A DNA stretch of 64,000 bases from DATFFO01 sp963744905. GTDB taxonomy: Bacteria > Actinomycetota > Acidimicrobiia > Spongiisociales > ZC4RG35. The first letter of the stretch is position 1. Each line of letters opens with the position of its first letter. The position numbers were made by a program, and so were the translations under genes. Under the pieces are notes generated by a model. It saw only the letters and a program-made list of their open reading frames with translations, did no database searches and was not told the origin of the DNA. Positions 39,856 through 48,717 of this stretch are shown here, in pieces. The stretch spans positions 558,001 to 622,000 of the forward strand of contig CAVUUV010000003.1 in assembly GCA_963744905.1 (NCBI GenBank), given 5' to 3'.

Positions 39856-41859
39856 GTGGCCGTTGTCCTGGCGGTGGGAGGCACGCTGACGTTCGTCGCT
39901 ACCGGCCAGACAGGGCTCTGGCTGTCGGAATTTGGAGGGTCCCTCTCCGGCCTGGCGATCTCCTCGGCCGTGATCGTGTGGCTCGTGATTCGCCGCCGGC
40001 CCCGCAACGCGGCCGTATGGACGATGGCGGCCACGGCTTTCTTCGGCGGGATCTACCTGGCCGGGTGGGCGGTAGCGGCGATGATCGAGTACCCGAACAC
40101 GGTGGCCATCTCTTCGGTGACTCCGGCCGATCTTTCTTTGCCGGCTGCCCGGATTCTCATGGCCACCGCTCCCGTCGTGGTCGGCTTCTTGGCCGCTCCG
40201 GTCACCTTTGGCCTGCTGCTGTTCCCGGACGGGAAGCTGCCATCCCGGCGCTGGCGCTGGGTCGCCGTGTTGGCCTGCACTGGCATCGCCCTGGCTTGGG
40301 TGGCGATGGCGTGGGGCTACCGACCTTCGAATGCGGAACCGGTGACGCACGCCAGAAGCGAATGGCTGGGCAACCTGGGTTGGGTCTTGATGATCATCGC
40401 CAGCCTCCTCTCCCTGGCGGCTCTGGCAGGTCGTTTTCGCCGCAGCAAGGGAGACGCCCGCGACCAGTTCAAGTGGATCGTGTTCGGGTACTCGATCTTC
40501 CTCACCGGCATCATCGTGGGGTTCTTCTTCGGAGACACTCACGTCGACCTGGTCAACGCGATCTTCACGGCGGCGGTGATCGTCTTCCTGGCGTCCTATG
40601 GGATAGCGGTCGGCCGGTACCGGCTCTACGACATCAACGTCGTCATATCACGAACCCTCGTTTTCGGGACGCTCGCCGTCTTCATCAGCGGCGTGTACGT
40701 GATCGTCGTGGTGGGTGTGGGTCGGCTGTTTGGTCATGGTTCAGAGCCCAACCGGGGTCTCGAGATCGCTGCCACCGCCGCGATTGCCGTGATGGTCCAG
40801 CCATTGCGAAGACGCCTGCAATGGACGGCCAACAGAATCGTCTACGGCAAGAAGGCCACGCCCTACCAGGTCTTGTCAGAGTTCAACCGCAGAGTCGCGG
40901 CGACCGGAGACGAACTGCTGGAGCAGGTAGCGCGGTCTCTGGTGGAAGGAACGGGAGCCCGTTCGGCCGGAGTGTGGGTCGTCATCGACCGCGAAATGGC
41001 CAAGGCGGCCGAGTGGCCGGAAGGCGCCGATCTGGATATGGAGGTGTCCGACTGGTTCCCCATAAAGCAAGACGGCCTCGAGTTGGGTCGTCTCACTCTC
41101 GCCTCCCCGCCCGGCCAGCACCTGGACGAGCAGGACCGCAGACTGGCCACTGAGGTCGCCTCCGGGATGGGCCTAGCCCTCCGCAACCGTCGCCTGACGG
41201 GAGCACTGGAGAGCCGAGTCGAGGAATTGCGGATATCGCGTAGGCGTCTGGTTGCGGTCCAGGACGAGGTCCGACGCAAACTGGAGCGGGACCTTCACGA
41301 TGGCGCCCAGCAGCAGCTGGTGGCACTCAAGGTAAAGCTGGGCCTGAGCCGAGCCATAGCCGAGAAGGAGGGCGGGCTGGAGACGGCCCGCCTGTTGCAG
41401 CGTTTGAGCGGCGAGGCAGACGGGGCGGTGGATGCACTTCGCAACTTCGCCCGCGGCGTCTACCCACCGCTGCTGGAGGCAGAGGGCCTCTCTCCGGCCC
41501 TCCGGGCCCAGGCGCTGAGATCACCGCTACCCGTGGACATGGAAACCGACGGGATCGGCCGCTACGACCGTGACGTCGAGGCCACGGTGTATTTCTGTGT
41601 GGTGGAGGCTCTGCAGAATATCGCCAAGTACGCCGAGGCGACACGGGCCACGATCGACCTATGCCAGCTCGACGGGTCGGTCCGGTTCCAGGTCAACGAC
41701 AACGGGCGTGGCTTCGATCCCGCCAGCACTCTTCCCGGCGGGGGTCTCACCAACATCGCCGATCGTCTAGAGGCCGTGAACGGCTCCCTGGCCATCGACT
41801 CTTCTCCCGGCCACGGGACCACTGTCTCCGGCCTCATCCCTCTCGAGGTCGACCGTTGA
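39856..41859 (+). CDS. Membrane sensor histidine kinase (HisKA_3, NarL/DesK type)
   Basis: At least 667 residues. About seven N-terminal helices contain LLFPDGKLPSRRWRW and RYRLYDINVVISRTLVFG, a sensor domain shared with the other two kinases in this window. A GAF-like region (340-440) precedes the DHp helix with RKLERDLHDGAQQQL, the phospho-His. The HATPase shows VVEALQNIAKYAEAT (N box), VNDNGRGFDP and GGGLTNIADRL. GTG at 39856 lacks a Shine-Dalgarno. An upstream ACG at 39814, right after the previous stop, would add 14 residues. It is probably the partner of the receiver-cyclase just before it. Confidence 0.9.
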   Translation: MAVVLAVGGTLTFVATGQTGLWLSEFGGSLSGLAISSAVIVWLVIRRRPRNAAVWTMAATAFFGGIYLAGWAVAAMIEYPNTVAISSVTPADLSLPAARILMATAPVVVGFLAAPVTFGLLLFPDGKLPSRRWRWVAVLACTGIALAWVAMAWGYRPSNAEPVTHARSEWLGNLGWVLMIIASLLSLAALAGRFRRSKGDARDQFKWIVFGYSIFLTGIIVGFFFGDTHVDLVNAIFTAAVIVFLASYGIAVGRYRLYDINVVISRTLVFGTLAVFISGVYVIVVVGVGRLFGHGSEPNRGLEIAATAAIAVMVQPLRRRLQWTANRIVYGKKATPYQVLSEFNRRVAATGDELLEQVARSLVEGTGARSAGVWVVIDREMAKAAEWPEGADLDMEVSDWFPIKQDGLELGRLTLASPPGQHLDEQDRRLATEVASGMGLALRNRRLTGALESRVEELRISRRRLVAVQDEVRRKLERDLHDGAQQQLVALKVKLGLSRAIAEKEGGLETARLLQRLSGEADGAVDALRNFARGVYPPLLEAEGLSPALRAQALRSPLPVDMETDGIGRYDRDVEATVYFCVVEALQNIAKYAEATRATIDLCQLDGSVRFQVNDNGRGFDPASTLPGGGLTNIADRLEAVNGSLAIDSSPGHGTTVSGLIPLEVDR

Positions 41860-43994
41860 CCGCCCATCGATCCGTGATCCTCGGGGACCGCCAGGAGCCG
41901 TTGCCCCAGGCAGAGCAGGGGAAGGAGAGAGAGCACCTGCTGGCGCTGCTGTTGCGGACGCTGGTGCTGACCGGCTCTGTGCTGGCGGTAGCCGGCACCG
42001 TCACCCTCGTCGTCGTCGGCTTGGCACGGGTCCTGTTGTCGGAAGCCGAGCTCCTCTTCGCAATCGACTCCCTCTTCTTTGCCGTACTGGTCTGGCTGGT
42101 CGGTCCCCGCCAGCCGCGCAATCCCATGTTGTGGACCATGACCGCCACGAGTTTCTTCGGAGGGGTGTTCCTGGCCAGTTGGGCTTCCGCTTCGCTGATG
42201 GTCGATGATCCCAGCATGCTCGCCTCGGTGGCATCTGTGGTTTCGGGAGATCTCCCGGCCCGGGCAGCCTGGGCCCTGGTCCCTGCCGGTCCCGGGTGGG
42301 TGGGAGCGGTCTTCCCGCTCGTGACGTTCGGCTTGCTGCTCTTTCCCGATGGGAAACTCCCCTCACCTCGCTGGCGCTGGGCAGGTGTGGTCACCGGTGC
42401 GGGGGTGGTCCTGGGAGCAGCGGGATGGGCGTGGGGTTACCGTCCCGCCAACCCTAACCCGGCACCGGACAACATCGTGGCCGGGGTGGGGATGTATCTG
42501 GCGACCGCCGCCATCGCCCCTTCGCTGGCAGCTCTGGTCGTTCGCTTCCGCCGCAGCTCGGGAGCCACCCGACAGCAGTTCAAGTGGGTGGTGTGGGGAA
42601 TGAGCGTGTTCGTACCCGCCCTGCTGGTCACTTTCTTCCTATCCGGCTCCCGATACGACTTCGCCTCGACCGTCGTCGTCCTGGTTGCCGGTGCTCTGCT
42701 CCTGATCTCCTACGGGATTGCCGTCGCTCGCTACCGCCTGTACGACATCGACGTCGTTCTCAACAAGACGTTGGTCTTCGCCGGCCTCGCCGCCTTCATC
42801 AGCCTCATCTACGCCGTGGTGGTCGTCTGGATCGGAGGGCTGTTGGGGGGCTCCAATCTGTTCCTCTCGCTGCTGGCCACGGCCATCGTCGCCGTCGCCT
42901 TCGAGCCGGCCCGCCACACGGTTCAGGGGTGGGCCAACCGGGTGGTTTACGGAAGCCGGGCCACACCCTACGAGGTGCTGTCGGAGATCACCGGCCGCCT
43001 GACCGTCACCGAGAGCGAGGAGGGTCTCCTCCAGCGAATGGCTTCGATGCTCCAGGCCGGTACCGGCGCCGCCCGGGCGGCGGTGTGGCTGGCTGAGGGC
43101 TCCACCTTCGTCGCCGCCGCCACGAAACCAGAGGGTGATGACCTCCCGAGGTCGGATGTGCGGACACTACCCGGCAGGGCCGAGTTGATCGAACACGACG
43201 GCGAGGTGCTGGGCGCCTTGACAGTAGAGAAGGACCGGGGCGACGTCGTTACAGCCACAGAAGAGGCTCTGGTAGCCGATCTGGCAGGGTCGGCGGCGCT
43301 GGTCCTCCGCAAGCTCAGGCTGGACGCCGAGCTCGATCGCAAGGCGAAGGAACTGCAGGAGTCTCGGCGCAGACTGGTCGATGCCCAGGACGTCGAACGG
43401 CGGCGTCTGGAACGCGATCTGCATGATGGAGCTCAACAGCTGGTGGTTGCCTTGAAGGTGAAGCTAGGTCTTGCCCGTCAACTGGCCGCAACAGAAGGTG
43501 CAGGGAAAGCCGCCGAGCTCATCGAGCAGATGACGGCGGACACCCAGCTCGCCATCGATCAGATCCGTTCGCTGGCCCGGGGCATCTACCCTCCCCTGCT
43601 GCAGGCGGACGGGCTACCCACGGCCGTTCCGGCGTTGGCCGCCGCCTCTACGCTCGACGTTCGAGTCTCGACGAACCTGAAGCGCCGATATCCGTTGCAT
43701 CTGGAGGGGGCGGTCTACTTCTGTATCGCCGAGGCGTTGACGAATGCGGCCAAGCACGGCCGCGGCCCGATCCGGATCACCGTTGGGGATGAGTCGGGCG
43801 CGCTCACCTTCGAGGTCGCCGACTCCGGACCGGGTTTCGACACCGACCGGGCCAACACGGGCAGCGGCTTGCGCAACATGGCGGACCGGATCGGAGCCCT
43901 CGATGGCGAACTGGTGATCACGTCGGCGCCGGGGACCGTCACCGTCGTCAGGGGGTCGTTGCCGGTTCCCGAAACCCGAGGCGCCGGACGCTGA
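41856..43994 (+). CDS. Membrane sensor histidine kinase with GAF domain
   Basis: 712 residues, paralogous to the kinase before it. TTG at 41856 overlaps the previous stop (TTGA), so the two are translated together. N-terminal helices include LLFPDGKLPSPRWRW and RYRLYDIDVVLNKTLVFA. A GAF domain (about 380-510) is followed by RRRLERDLHDGAQQL with the phospho-His, and IAEALTNAAKHGRGP, VADSGPGFDTD and GSGLRNMADRI for ATP binding. It ends one base from the receiver-only gene on the other strand, which is convergent. A target could be either response regulator downstream. Confidence 0.9.
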   Translation: MTAHRSVILGDRQEPLPQAEQGKEREHLLALLLRTLVLTGSVLAVAGTVTLVVVGLARVLLSEAELLFAIDSLFFAVLVWLVGPRQPRNPMLWTMTATSFFGGVFLASWASASLMVDDPSMLASVASVVSGDLPARAAWALVPAGPGWVGAVFPLVTFGLLLFPDGKLPSPRWRWAGVVTGAGVVLGAAGWAWGYRPANPNPAPDNIVAGVGMYLATAAIAPSLAALVVRFRRSSGATRQQFKWVVWGMSVFVPALLVTFFLSGSRYDFASTVVVLVAGALLLISYGIAVARYRLYDIDVVLNKTLVFAGLAAFISLIYAVVVVWIGGLLGGSNLFLSLLATAIVAVAFEPARHTVQGWANRVVYGSRATPYEVLSEITGRLTVTESEEGLLQRMASMLQAGTGAARAAVWLAEGSTFVAAATKPEGDDLPRSDVRTLPGRAELIEHDGEVLGALTVEKDRGDVVTATEEALVADLAGSAALVLRKLRLDAELDRKAKELQESRRRLVDAQDVERRRLERDLHDGAQQLVVALKVKLGLARQLAATEGAGKAAELIEQMTADTQLAIDQIRSLARGIYPPLLQADGLPTAVPALAAASTLDVRVSTNLKRRYPLHLEGAVYFCIAEALTNAAKHGRGPIRITVGDESGALTFEVADSGPGFDTDRANTGSGLRNMADRIGALDGELVITSAPGTVTVVRGSLPVPETRGAGR

Positions 43995-44360
43995 TCAGGG
44001 CGCCTCGGTCCAAGCCACATTTAGAGCGTCGGGACTGAAATCGGACTTGGAGATGAAAGCCACCGCTCCAGCCTCTAGTGCCTGCTGGACATACTCGTCG
44101 TAGGTCGACAGCACCACCACGCGGGTGGCGGCGTTTTCGGCGACTATACGGCGGGTGGCCTCGAGCCCGTCTATGCCCCCCATCTTGACGTCCATCAGAA
44201 CCAGGTCGGGGTTGAGGCTGCCCACCAACCGGATCCCCTCCTCGCCCGAGTCTGCCTCGCCGACGACCTCGAAGCCGTCGCTCAGATCCACGACCATACG
44301 CGCCGCGGCGCGGAACGCCTCCTGGTCGTCGACTATGAGCACATGCACGGTCCGGGTCAT
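43995..44360 (-). CDS. Stand-alone receiver domain (CheY-like)
   Basis: About 121 residues, one receiver domain only: VHVLIVDDQEAFRAA (acidic pair), LVLMDVKMGGIDG with the phospho-Asp, VVVLSTYDE and AFISKSDF (Lys). It has no DNA-binding or enzyme domain. ATG at 44360 is preferred over GTG at 44369. Possible roles are phosphate sink or phosphorelay partner for the kinase encoded convergently, one base away. The palindrome at 44425-44442 lies upstream. Confidence 0.88.
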   Translation of the reverse strand: MTRTVHVLIVDDQEAFRAAARMVVDLSDGFEVVGEADSGEEGIRLVGSLNPDLVLMDVKMGGIDGLEATRRIVAENAATRVVVLSTYDEYVQQALEAGAVAFISKSDFSPDALNVAWTEAP

Positions 44361-44424
44361 TGTTTCCACACCTTCATCCTGCCCCCCGATGGGGCGCTCC
44401 GCCAGGTGGCAGCCATGTCTCTGT

Positions 44425-44442
44425 GGGTGTGGTTTTCCCCAC
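44425..44442. promoter_or_regulatory. 18-bp palindromic element upstream of the receiver-only gene
   Basis: GGTGTGGTTTTCCCCACC differs by one base from the element at 38431. It lies 64 bases upstream of the minus-strand start at 44360. A half-site copy TTTCCCCACCTC follows at 44448-44459, next to the stop of the NarL-type gene. Confidence 0.5.
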
Positions 44443-44459
44443 CTCAGTCTTTCCCCACC

Positions 44460-45125
44460 TCAGGAACCGGTCTCGGCCAGATAGAGGACAACCGCCCGCA
44501 CCCGCCGGTTGGACTCCCGCTCGGGCAGGAGATCGAGTTTGGCGAAGATCGAATTGATGTGCTTCTCCACCGCCCTCTCAGAGAGATAGAGAGTCGCGGC
44601 GATGGCGGCATTGCTCTTCCCGGAGGCAAGTTCGGCCATCACCTCCTTCTCCCGGGGCGTCAGCCGGTCCAGCTTCGACTCCGTCCGGTTGAGGCGCGCC
44701 TCCACGAGGGCGTCGACCACCTTGGGATCGACTACCGACTCCCCCTTTTGCACCGCGGTGATGGCAGCCTGGATCTGGTCGATGTCCCCGACCCTCTCCT
44801 TGAGCAGGTAGGCGAAACCCGACGAGCCCCCTTCGAACAGGCGCAGGGCGTAGTCCGGCTCCACGTATTGTGAGAGCACCACGATTCCGACCGAGGGATG
44901 CTCAGCCCGGATCTCCCTCGCCGCCCGCACCCCCTCATCGGTGCGGGTGGGGGGCATGCGTATGTCGGTGATCACCACGTCAGGTGGGCTCTGATCGACG
45001 GCCGCCAGCAGCTCGTCGTAATCCTCGGCGACTGCCACGATCTCGTACCCGGCTTGTTCGAGGAGCATTCGCACCCCCTCGCGGACGATATAGCTGTCCT
45101 CGGCGAACACCACGGTTGTTGCCAC
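44460..45125 (-). CDS. NarL/LuxR family response regulator
   Basis: 221 residues. The receiver has FAEDSYIVREG, the phospho-Asp in VVITDIRMPPTRTDEG and FAYLLKERVGD. A C-terminal LuxR HTH is intact (LDRLTPREKEVMAELASGK, SNAAIAATLYLSERAVEKHI, NSIFAKLDLL). The DIRMPPT signature is shared with the receiver-cyclase and with the regulator at 50673, so the three are related. GTG at 45125 is chosen since the receiver begins there; a longer frame is open. It may bind the palindrome nearby. Confidence 0.88.
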   Translation of the reverse strand: MATTVVFAEDSYIVREGVRMLLEQAGYEIVAVAEDYDELLAAVDQSPPDVVITDIRMPPTRTDEGVRAAREIRAEHPSVGIVVLSQYVEPDYALRLFEGGSSGFAYLLKERVGDIDQIQAAITAVQKGESVVDPKVVDALVEARLNRTESKLDRLTPREKEVMAELASGKSNAAIAATLYLSERAVEKHINSIFAKLDLLPERESNRRVRAVVLYLAETGS

Positions 45126-45611
45126 AGGACGAAGATAGACGGCGGCGATCCCCTTCAGTCGGATCAGAAGGCTCGGCACGAGTTCCCGGATGGCCCCCTG
45201 ATCATGACCACAGATGCGCCAGGAGCCGTTCAACCCTGAGCACTGGACTCGGGGCCGAGACGCGAGTCATCGTTTGGAAGACCAGGGGCTTGATCGAATC
45301 AGGAACCTGACTCTCCAGTGCTGGGCCCTGTTCCGCGCCCCGCTAGCAGGGCCGGAAGCCCGGGGTTTTGGTTGGCCTGCGTTCGGTGGCACTCCGCATC
45401 GTTACTCCACCTGCTTGCGACAAAGACCGCCCGACGCCAGCGGCTGCCCGAGGATGGAGGAGGTGATCGGACCAGATTGCACCCGCACCTGTTGTTGAGA
45501 ACCATGACTTACTCACCGACGGCTCCTCCCCCATTCCCGGCGAGCCCGCCGCCGCCCCTGGTCACACCTATGCGGCCGCGGCCCGCCGGCCAACCGTTCG
45601 GCGTCAAAATC
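45126..45611. other. Gene-free stretch with a hairpin and a Pro-rich reading frame fragment
   Basis: No convincing gene. A 7-bp stem (GGCCCTG 45324-45330, CAGGGCC 45347-45353) is present. From ATG at 45504 a plus-strand frame encodes a Pro-rich peptide (MTYSPTAPPPFPASPPPP) that looks like the N-terminus of a membrane protein, but it runs on antisense through the glyoxalase gene. It may be a gene remnant. Confidence 0.35.
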
Positions 45612-45998
45612 TCACATGGGGGTCGATACCGACAGGATGTTTCCCTCGCTGTCTTTGAACCAGGCCCCCTTCATGCTCCCGTCGGGCGACGCGATCACCC
45701 CATCGACGGTCTTGCCGAACTCGCCGAAATCGACCTCCTCGAACTCGACGCCGCGGGACCGCAGCGAGGCGACGACATCGTCGAAGTTCTCGACGATGAA
45801 TCCAGCCGCGGTGGCGGTGTTCGTGCCGGCATACTCGGACTCGTAAACGAGGAACGCCTGCCCTCCGGTCTCATACCAGACACCCCCCATCTCATCTTCC
45901 CTTTTCGGCTCGAGGTCGAGCTTCTCCGAGTACCACTTCTTGGCCCGTTCGACGTCCGAAGCAGGCAAAGTCGCAAGCAACGGGGTGTTCTCAAGCAT
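45612..45998 (-). CDS. VOC/glyoxalase family protein
   Basis: 128 residues with two beta-alpha-beta-beta-beta units. ATLPASDVERAKKWYSEKLDL is the first, GFIVENFDDVVASLRSRGVEF the second, and KGAWFKDSEGNILSVSTP ends the fold. Members bind a metal and act on diverse substrates or resist antibiotics. Metal-ligand residues are not fully clear, so no substrate is given. A clear GGAGG lies 5-10 bases before the ATG. Confidence 0.85.
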   Translation of the reverse strand: MLENTPLLATLPASDVERAKKWYSEKLDLEPKREDEMGGVWYETGGQAFLVYESEYAGTNTATAAGFIVENFDDVVASLRSRGVEFEEVDFGEFGKTVDGVIASPDGSMKGAWFKDSEGNILSVSTPM

Positions 45999-46208
45999 TG
46001 TGGAGCCTCCTGCGCGGGCGATGCTCCCCGAACGCTACACCCTGGCCACGCTCTCAGACGCCGGGCGGCTGAGTTTTGATGGTTGAGCGCGCAGCCGGCT
46101 AGCAAGCGGCCTCCGACACTCCACCAACCGGCGCAGGAAGCTTCGGCGCGTCACCGTCCATGGGGTCGGTGATCTCAATGGGGTGGGAGACCTGACACGG
46201 CTACGCGA

Positions 46209-46970
46209 TCAGAGGACGTCTCTTCGGGGCGCGATGACAATCGCGAGACCCACGGCGGCGGCTGTGTACCCGACGAGGAGCAGCCCGCCGAAGGGCGCTT
46301 TCAGCAGCGTTCCGGTGGTGGTGGCATCGGCACCGAGCTGCAACAAGGCGTCGGTCGCTCCTCCGGGTGTCCACCGGGCGACCTGCGGGAGTGCCTCGAT
46401 AAGGAGGTGCTCCCCGACGGTCAGCCAGATCAGGGTGAGGGTCACGGCGACGATCTGGTTGCGGAGCAGGGCGCCGACGGCCAGCCCGATGAGGCCGGAA
46501 AGCGCCATGACGAGGAACGCGGCGGCAACGACCTGCCAGAACACGACGCCGAGGGTTGCGTTGCCGTGTCGTGCGCGGATGAGCGCGGCGCTGGCGATGA
46601 GTGAAGCGGCGAGGATCGCGACGGCGAGGACGGCGCTGGCGAGTGCGAGTGCCAGTCCCTTGGCGGCGAGGACCCGGCGCCGTTGCGGCTCGACCAGGAA
46701 CGTCGAGGTGATGGTGCCATAGCGCTCCTCCTGGGTGTAGATGAGCACACCGAGGAGCGCGACCGTCAGTTGGGGCCAGAGGAAGCTGACGCCGACGATG
46801 CGGGCCAGGAGGGCGGGATCGTCGAGGGACATCACGTCGTGCGGCGGCCCCGTCGTGGGAACGGAAGCGATGATCGTGACGAGCACCATGGTCAGTGTCG
46901 CGGCCAGGAGCCACCCCAGGATGCGGGTGCTGCGCAGCTTCAGGAGCTCGGCTCGGGCTAGCGCGTTCAT
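46209..46970 (-). CDS. ABC-2 type transporter permease
   Basis: 253 residues, six predicted helices, starting MNALARAELLKLRSTRILGW, the usual opening of ABC-2 permeases. A YTQEERYGTITSTFLVEPQRR loop follows helix 2. It overlaps the preceding ATPase gene by 4 nt (ATGA). Together they form an exporter, probably for a lipid, peptide or antibiotic. The kinase/regulator pair that follows, on the other strand, may control it. Confidence 0.88.
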   Translation of the reverse strand: MNALARAELLKLRSTRILGWLLAATLTMVLVTIIASVPTTGPPHDVMSLDDPALLARIVGVSFLWPQLTVALLGVLIYTQEERYGTITSTFLVEPQRRRVLAAKGLALALASAVLAVAILAASLIASAALIRARHGNATLGVVFWQVVAAAFLVMALSGLIGLAVGALLRNQIVAVTLTLIWLTVGEHLLIEALPQVARWTPGGATDALLQLGADATTTGTLLKAPFGGLLLVGYTAAAVGLAIVIAPRRDVL

Positions 46971-48556
46971 GCCGGCCGCTCCTCGATCGATGCCTGTGGG
47001 CCGGAGGGCGCGGCCTGCTCGGTGAGGCGGAAGAACGCCTCCTCCAGTCCCGCCGTCGGGTTGAGGCCGTGTAGCACGATCGAGTGGATAGCGGCGAGCT
47101 CTCCGACCTGCTCGGCGGCTGCGTCGACGGTGAGCTCGTCGTCATCGAGGCGGACGCGGTGACCGGCGGCGGCGAGCACGGCGGACAGCCGTTCCGGTTC
47201 GGGAGTGCGGACGCGGCAGCCCACGCCGGCTTCGGCGCGCAGGTCGGCGAGCGTCGACCGGCGGATCAGGCGGCCCTCAGCGATGACGAGCACCTGATCT
47301 GCGGTCTGTTCGACCTCGCTCAGTGCGTGGCTGGAGACGAGGACGGTCCGGCCCTCGTCTGCGAGCGTGCGGACGTAGCCGCGCAACCAGCGGATGCCCT
47401 GGGGGTCGAGACCGTTCGTCGGCTCGTCCAGGACGAGCACGGCCGGGTCGCCGAGCATCGCGGCAGCGAGGCCGAGTCGTTGGCGCATGCCGAGGGAGAA
47501 CTCGCCGACCCGTCGTTGCGCATCTTCGGCGAGCCCGGTGTCGGTCAGGGCCCGCATGGGCGCGTCCTTGGCGAGCCGGGCCGCGGTTGCGAGGACGCGC
47601 AGGTGGTCGAGCGCTGTGCGACCGGGGTGGTAGCCGGATGCTTCGAGCATCGCCCCTACATGGCGGACCGGGTCGGGGAGCTGGTCGTATCGCCGCCCGG
47701 CGAAGGTCGCAGTGCCCGTGGTCGCCGCGACGAGCCCGAGCAGCATCCGGAGGGTTGTCGTCTTGCCGGCGCCGTTGGGTCCGAGGAACGCCGTCACCTT
47801 CCCGGCCTCGATCGACGCGGTGACTCCGTCGACCGCAAGAACTTGTCCGAACCACTTCGTGAGCCCGCACAGCTCGATGGCGACCACGACTACTCGCCGG
47901 CGAGCTCGGCGAACCGGCCGGTACCGACTGCTGTCGCGGGAGCGGGCTCGGGTGTAGAGCGCGACCGCCATGGCGAGCAGACACAGGCCATAGACGCCGA
48001 CCATCCCGTGAAGCAGCGTGCTGGGGAGGAACATCATGACGGCCAGCCAGACGCCCGGTGCGAGCGGCGTGAAGCGCCGCCAGCCATGCCACACGCCGGC
48101 TCGCAGCGTGCCCCACCCGGCGAGGAGGAAGCCGATCATCGACGCGATGCCGCCGACGCCGAAGACGGCGGCGACGATCATGGCGCTGGTATCGCCGTTC
48201 TCGGCGCCGCGGATCGGGATCGAGAGCAGCTCGCCGACCAGCAGCACGGCGGTGCCGATGACCGCCAGCGCGACACCGCGCTTCACGGCGCGGGATCGAC
48301 CCGCCACGCCGCTGCGTCCGAAGGCGCGCAGCCCGACGATCACGAGGCCGTGCAGCAGCGAGCTGAAGAGCGAGAACGCCACGAACGCGTCGCCGCTCTC
48401 CCAGGGGTACCGCCACATGTCGTCGCTGATGTCGGTGGTGCGCTGGAGCCCCAGGAACAGCACGGCGCCGGCGACAGCAGTGGCCGCCGCAGCCACGATG
48501 AACGCAACGGCCGCTTGGCGGGTCTGACGGATCTGCAAGTCCTTGGTCGGGATCAT
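46967..48556 (-). CDS. Membrane domain fused to ABC exporter ATPase
   Basis: 529 residues. The first 220 are a membrane domain of about six helices (VAFIVAAAATAVAGAVLFLG, AVIGTAVLLVGELLSIPI). A basic linker (RPVRRARRRVVVVA) leads into an ABC ATPase: LTKWFGQVLAVDGV, Walker A GPNGAGKTTT, signature EFSLGMRQRLGLA, Walker B AVLVLDEPTNGLDP, SSHALSEVEQTADQ. The fusion is unusual because these are usually separate genes, and a lost stop/start boundary could explain it. The ATG at 48556 has AGGAGG 6 nt upstream. It overlaps the permease gene by 4 nt. Confidence 0.8.
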   Translation of the reverse strand: MIPTKDLQIRQTRQAAVAFIVAAAATAVAGAVLFLGLQRTTDISDDMWRYPWESGDAFVAFSLFSSLLHGLVIVGLRAFGRSGVAGRSRAVKRGVALAVIGTAVLLVGELLSIPIRGAENGDTSAMIVAAVFGVGGIASMIGFLLAGWGTLRAGVWHGWRRFTPLAPGVWLAVMMFLPSTLLHGMVGVYGLCLLAMAVALYTRARSRDSSRYRPVRRARRRVVVVAIELCGLTKWFGQVLAVDGVTASIEAGKVTAFLGPNGAGKTTTLRMLLGLVAATTGTATFAGRRYDQLPDPVRHVGAMLEASGYHPGRTALDHLRVLATAARLAKDAPMRALTDTGLAEDAQRRVGEFSLGMRQRLGLAAAMLGDPAVLVLDEPTNGLDPQGIRWLRGYVRTLADEGRTVLVSSHALSEVEQTADQVLVIAEGRLIRRSTLADLRAEAGVGCRVRTPEPERLSAVLAAAGHRVRLDDDELTVDAAAEQVGELAAIHSIVLHGLNPTAGLEEAFFRLTEQAAPSGPQASIEERPA

Positions 48557-48717
48557 TGGCTCTCCTCCTGGGGCTTCGTTTACCGGTGTCGTTGTACGCG
48601 CCTTGGGCATAGCGTGTCATCGGCGCTGATACGGCATCCGCGATACGCGCCAGCACTGACTGCGGTTGCGCGCCAGCACGCTTGCTGCCGTCGCTCCGGG
48701 CAGGGACAATCGGCTCA

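Noticed and set aside
45504..46079. A Pro-rich plus-strand frame as a real membrane-protein gene
   Set aside because: After about 38 codons it reads antisense through the glyoxalase-like gene and loses protein character. At best it is a remnant of a gene start.
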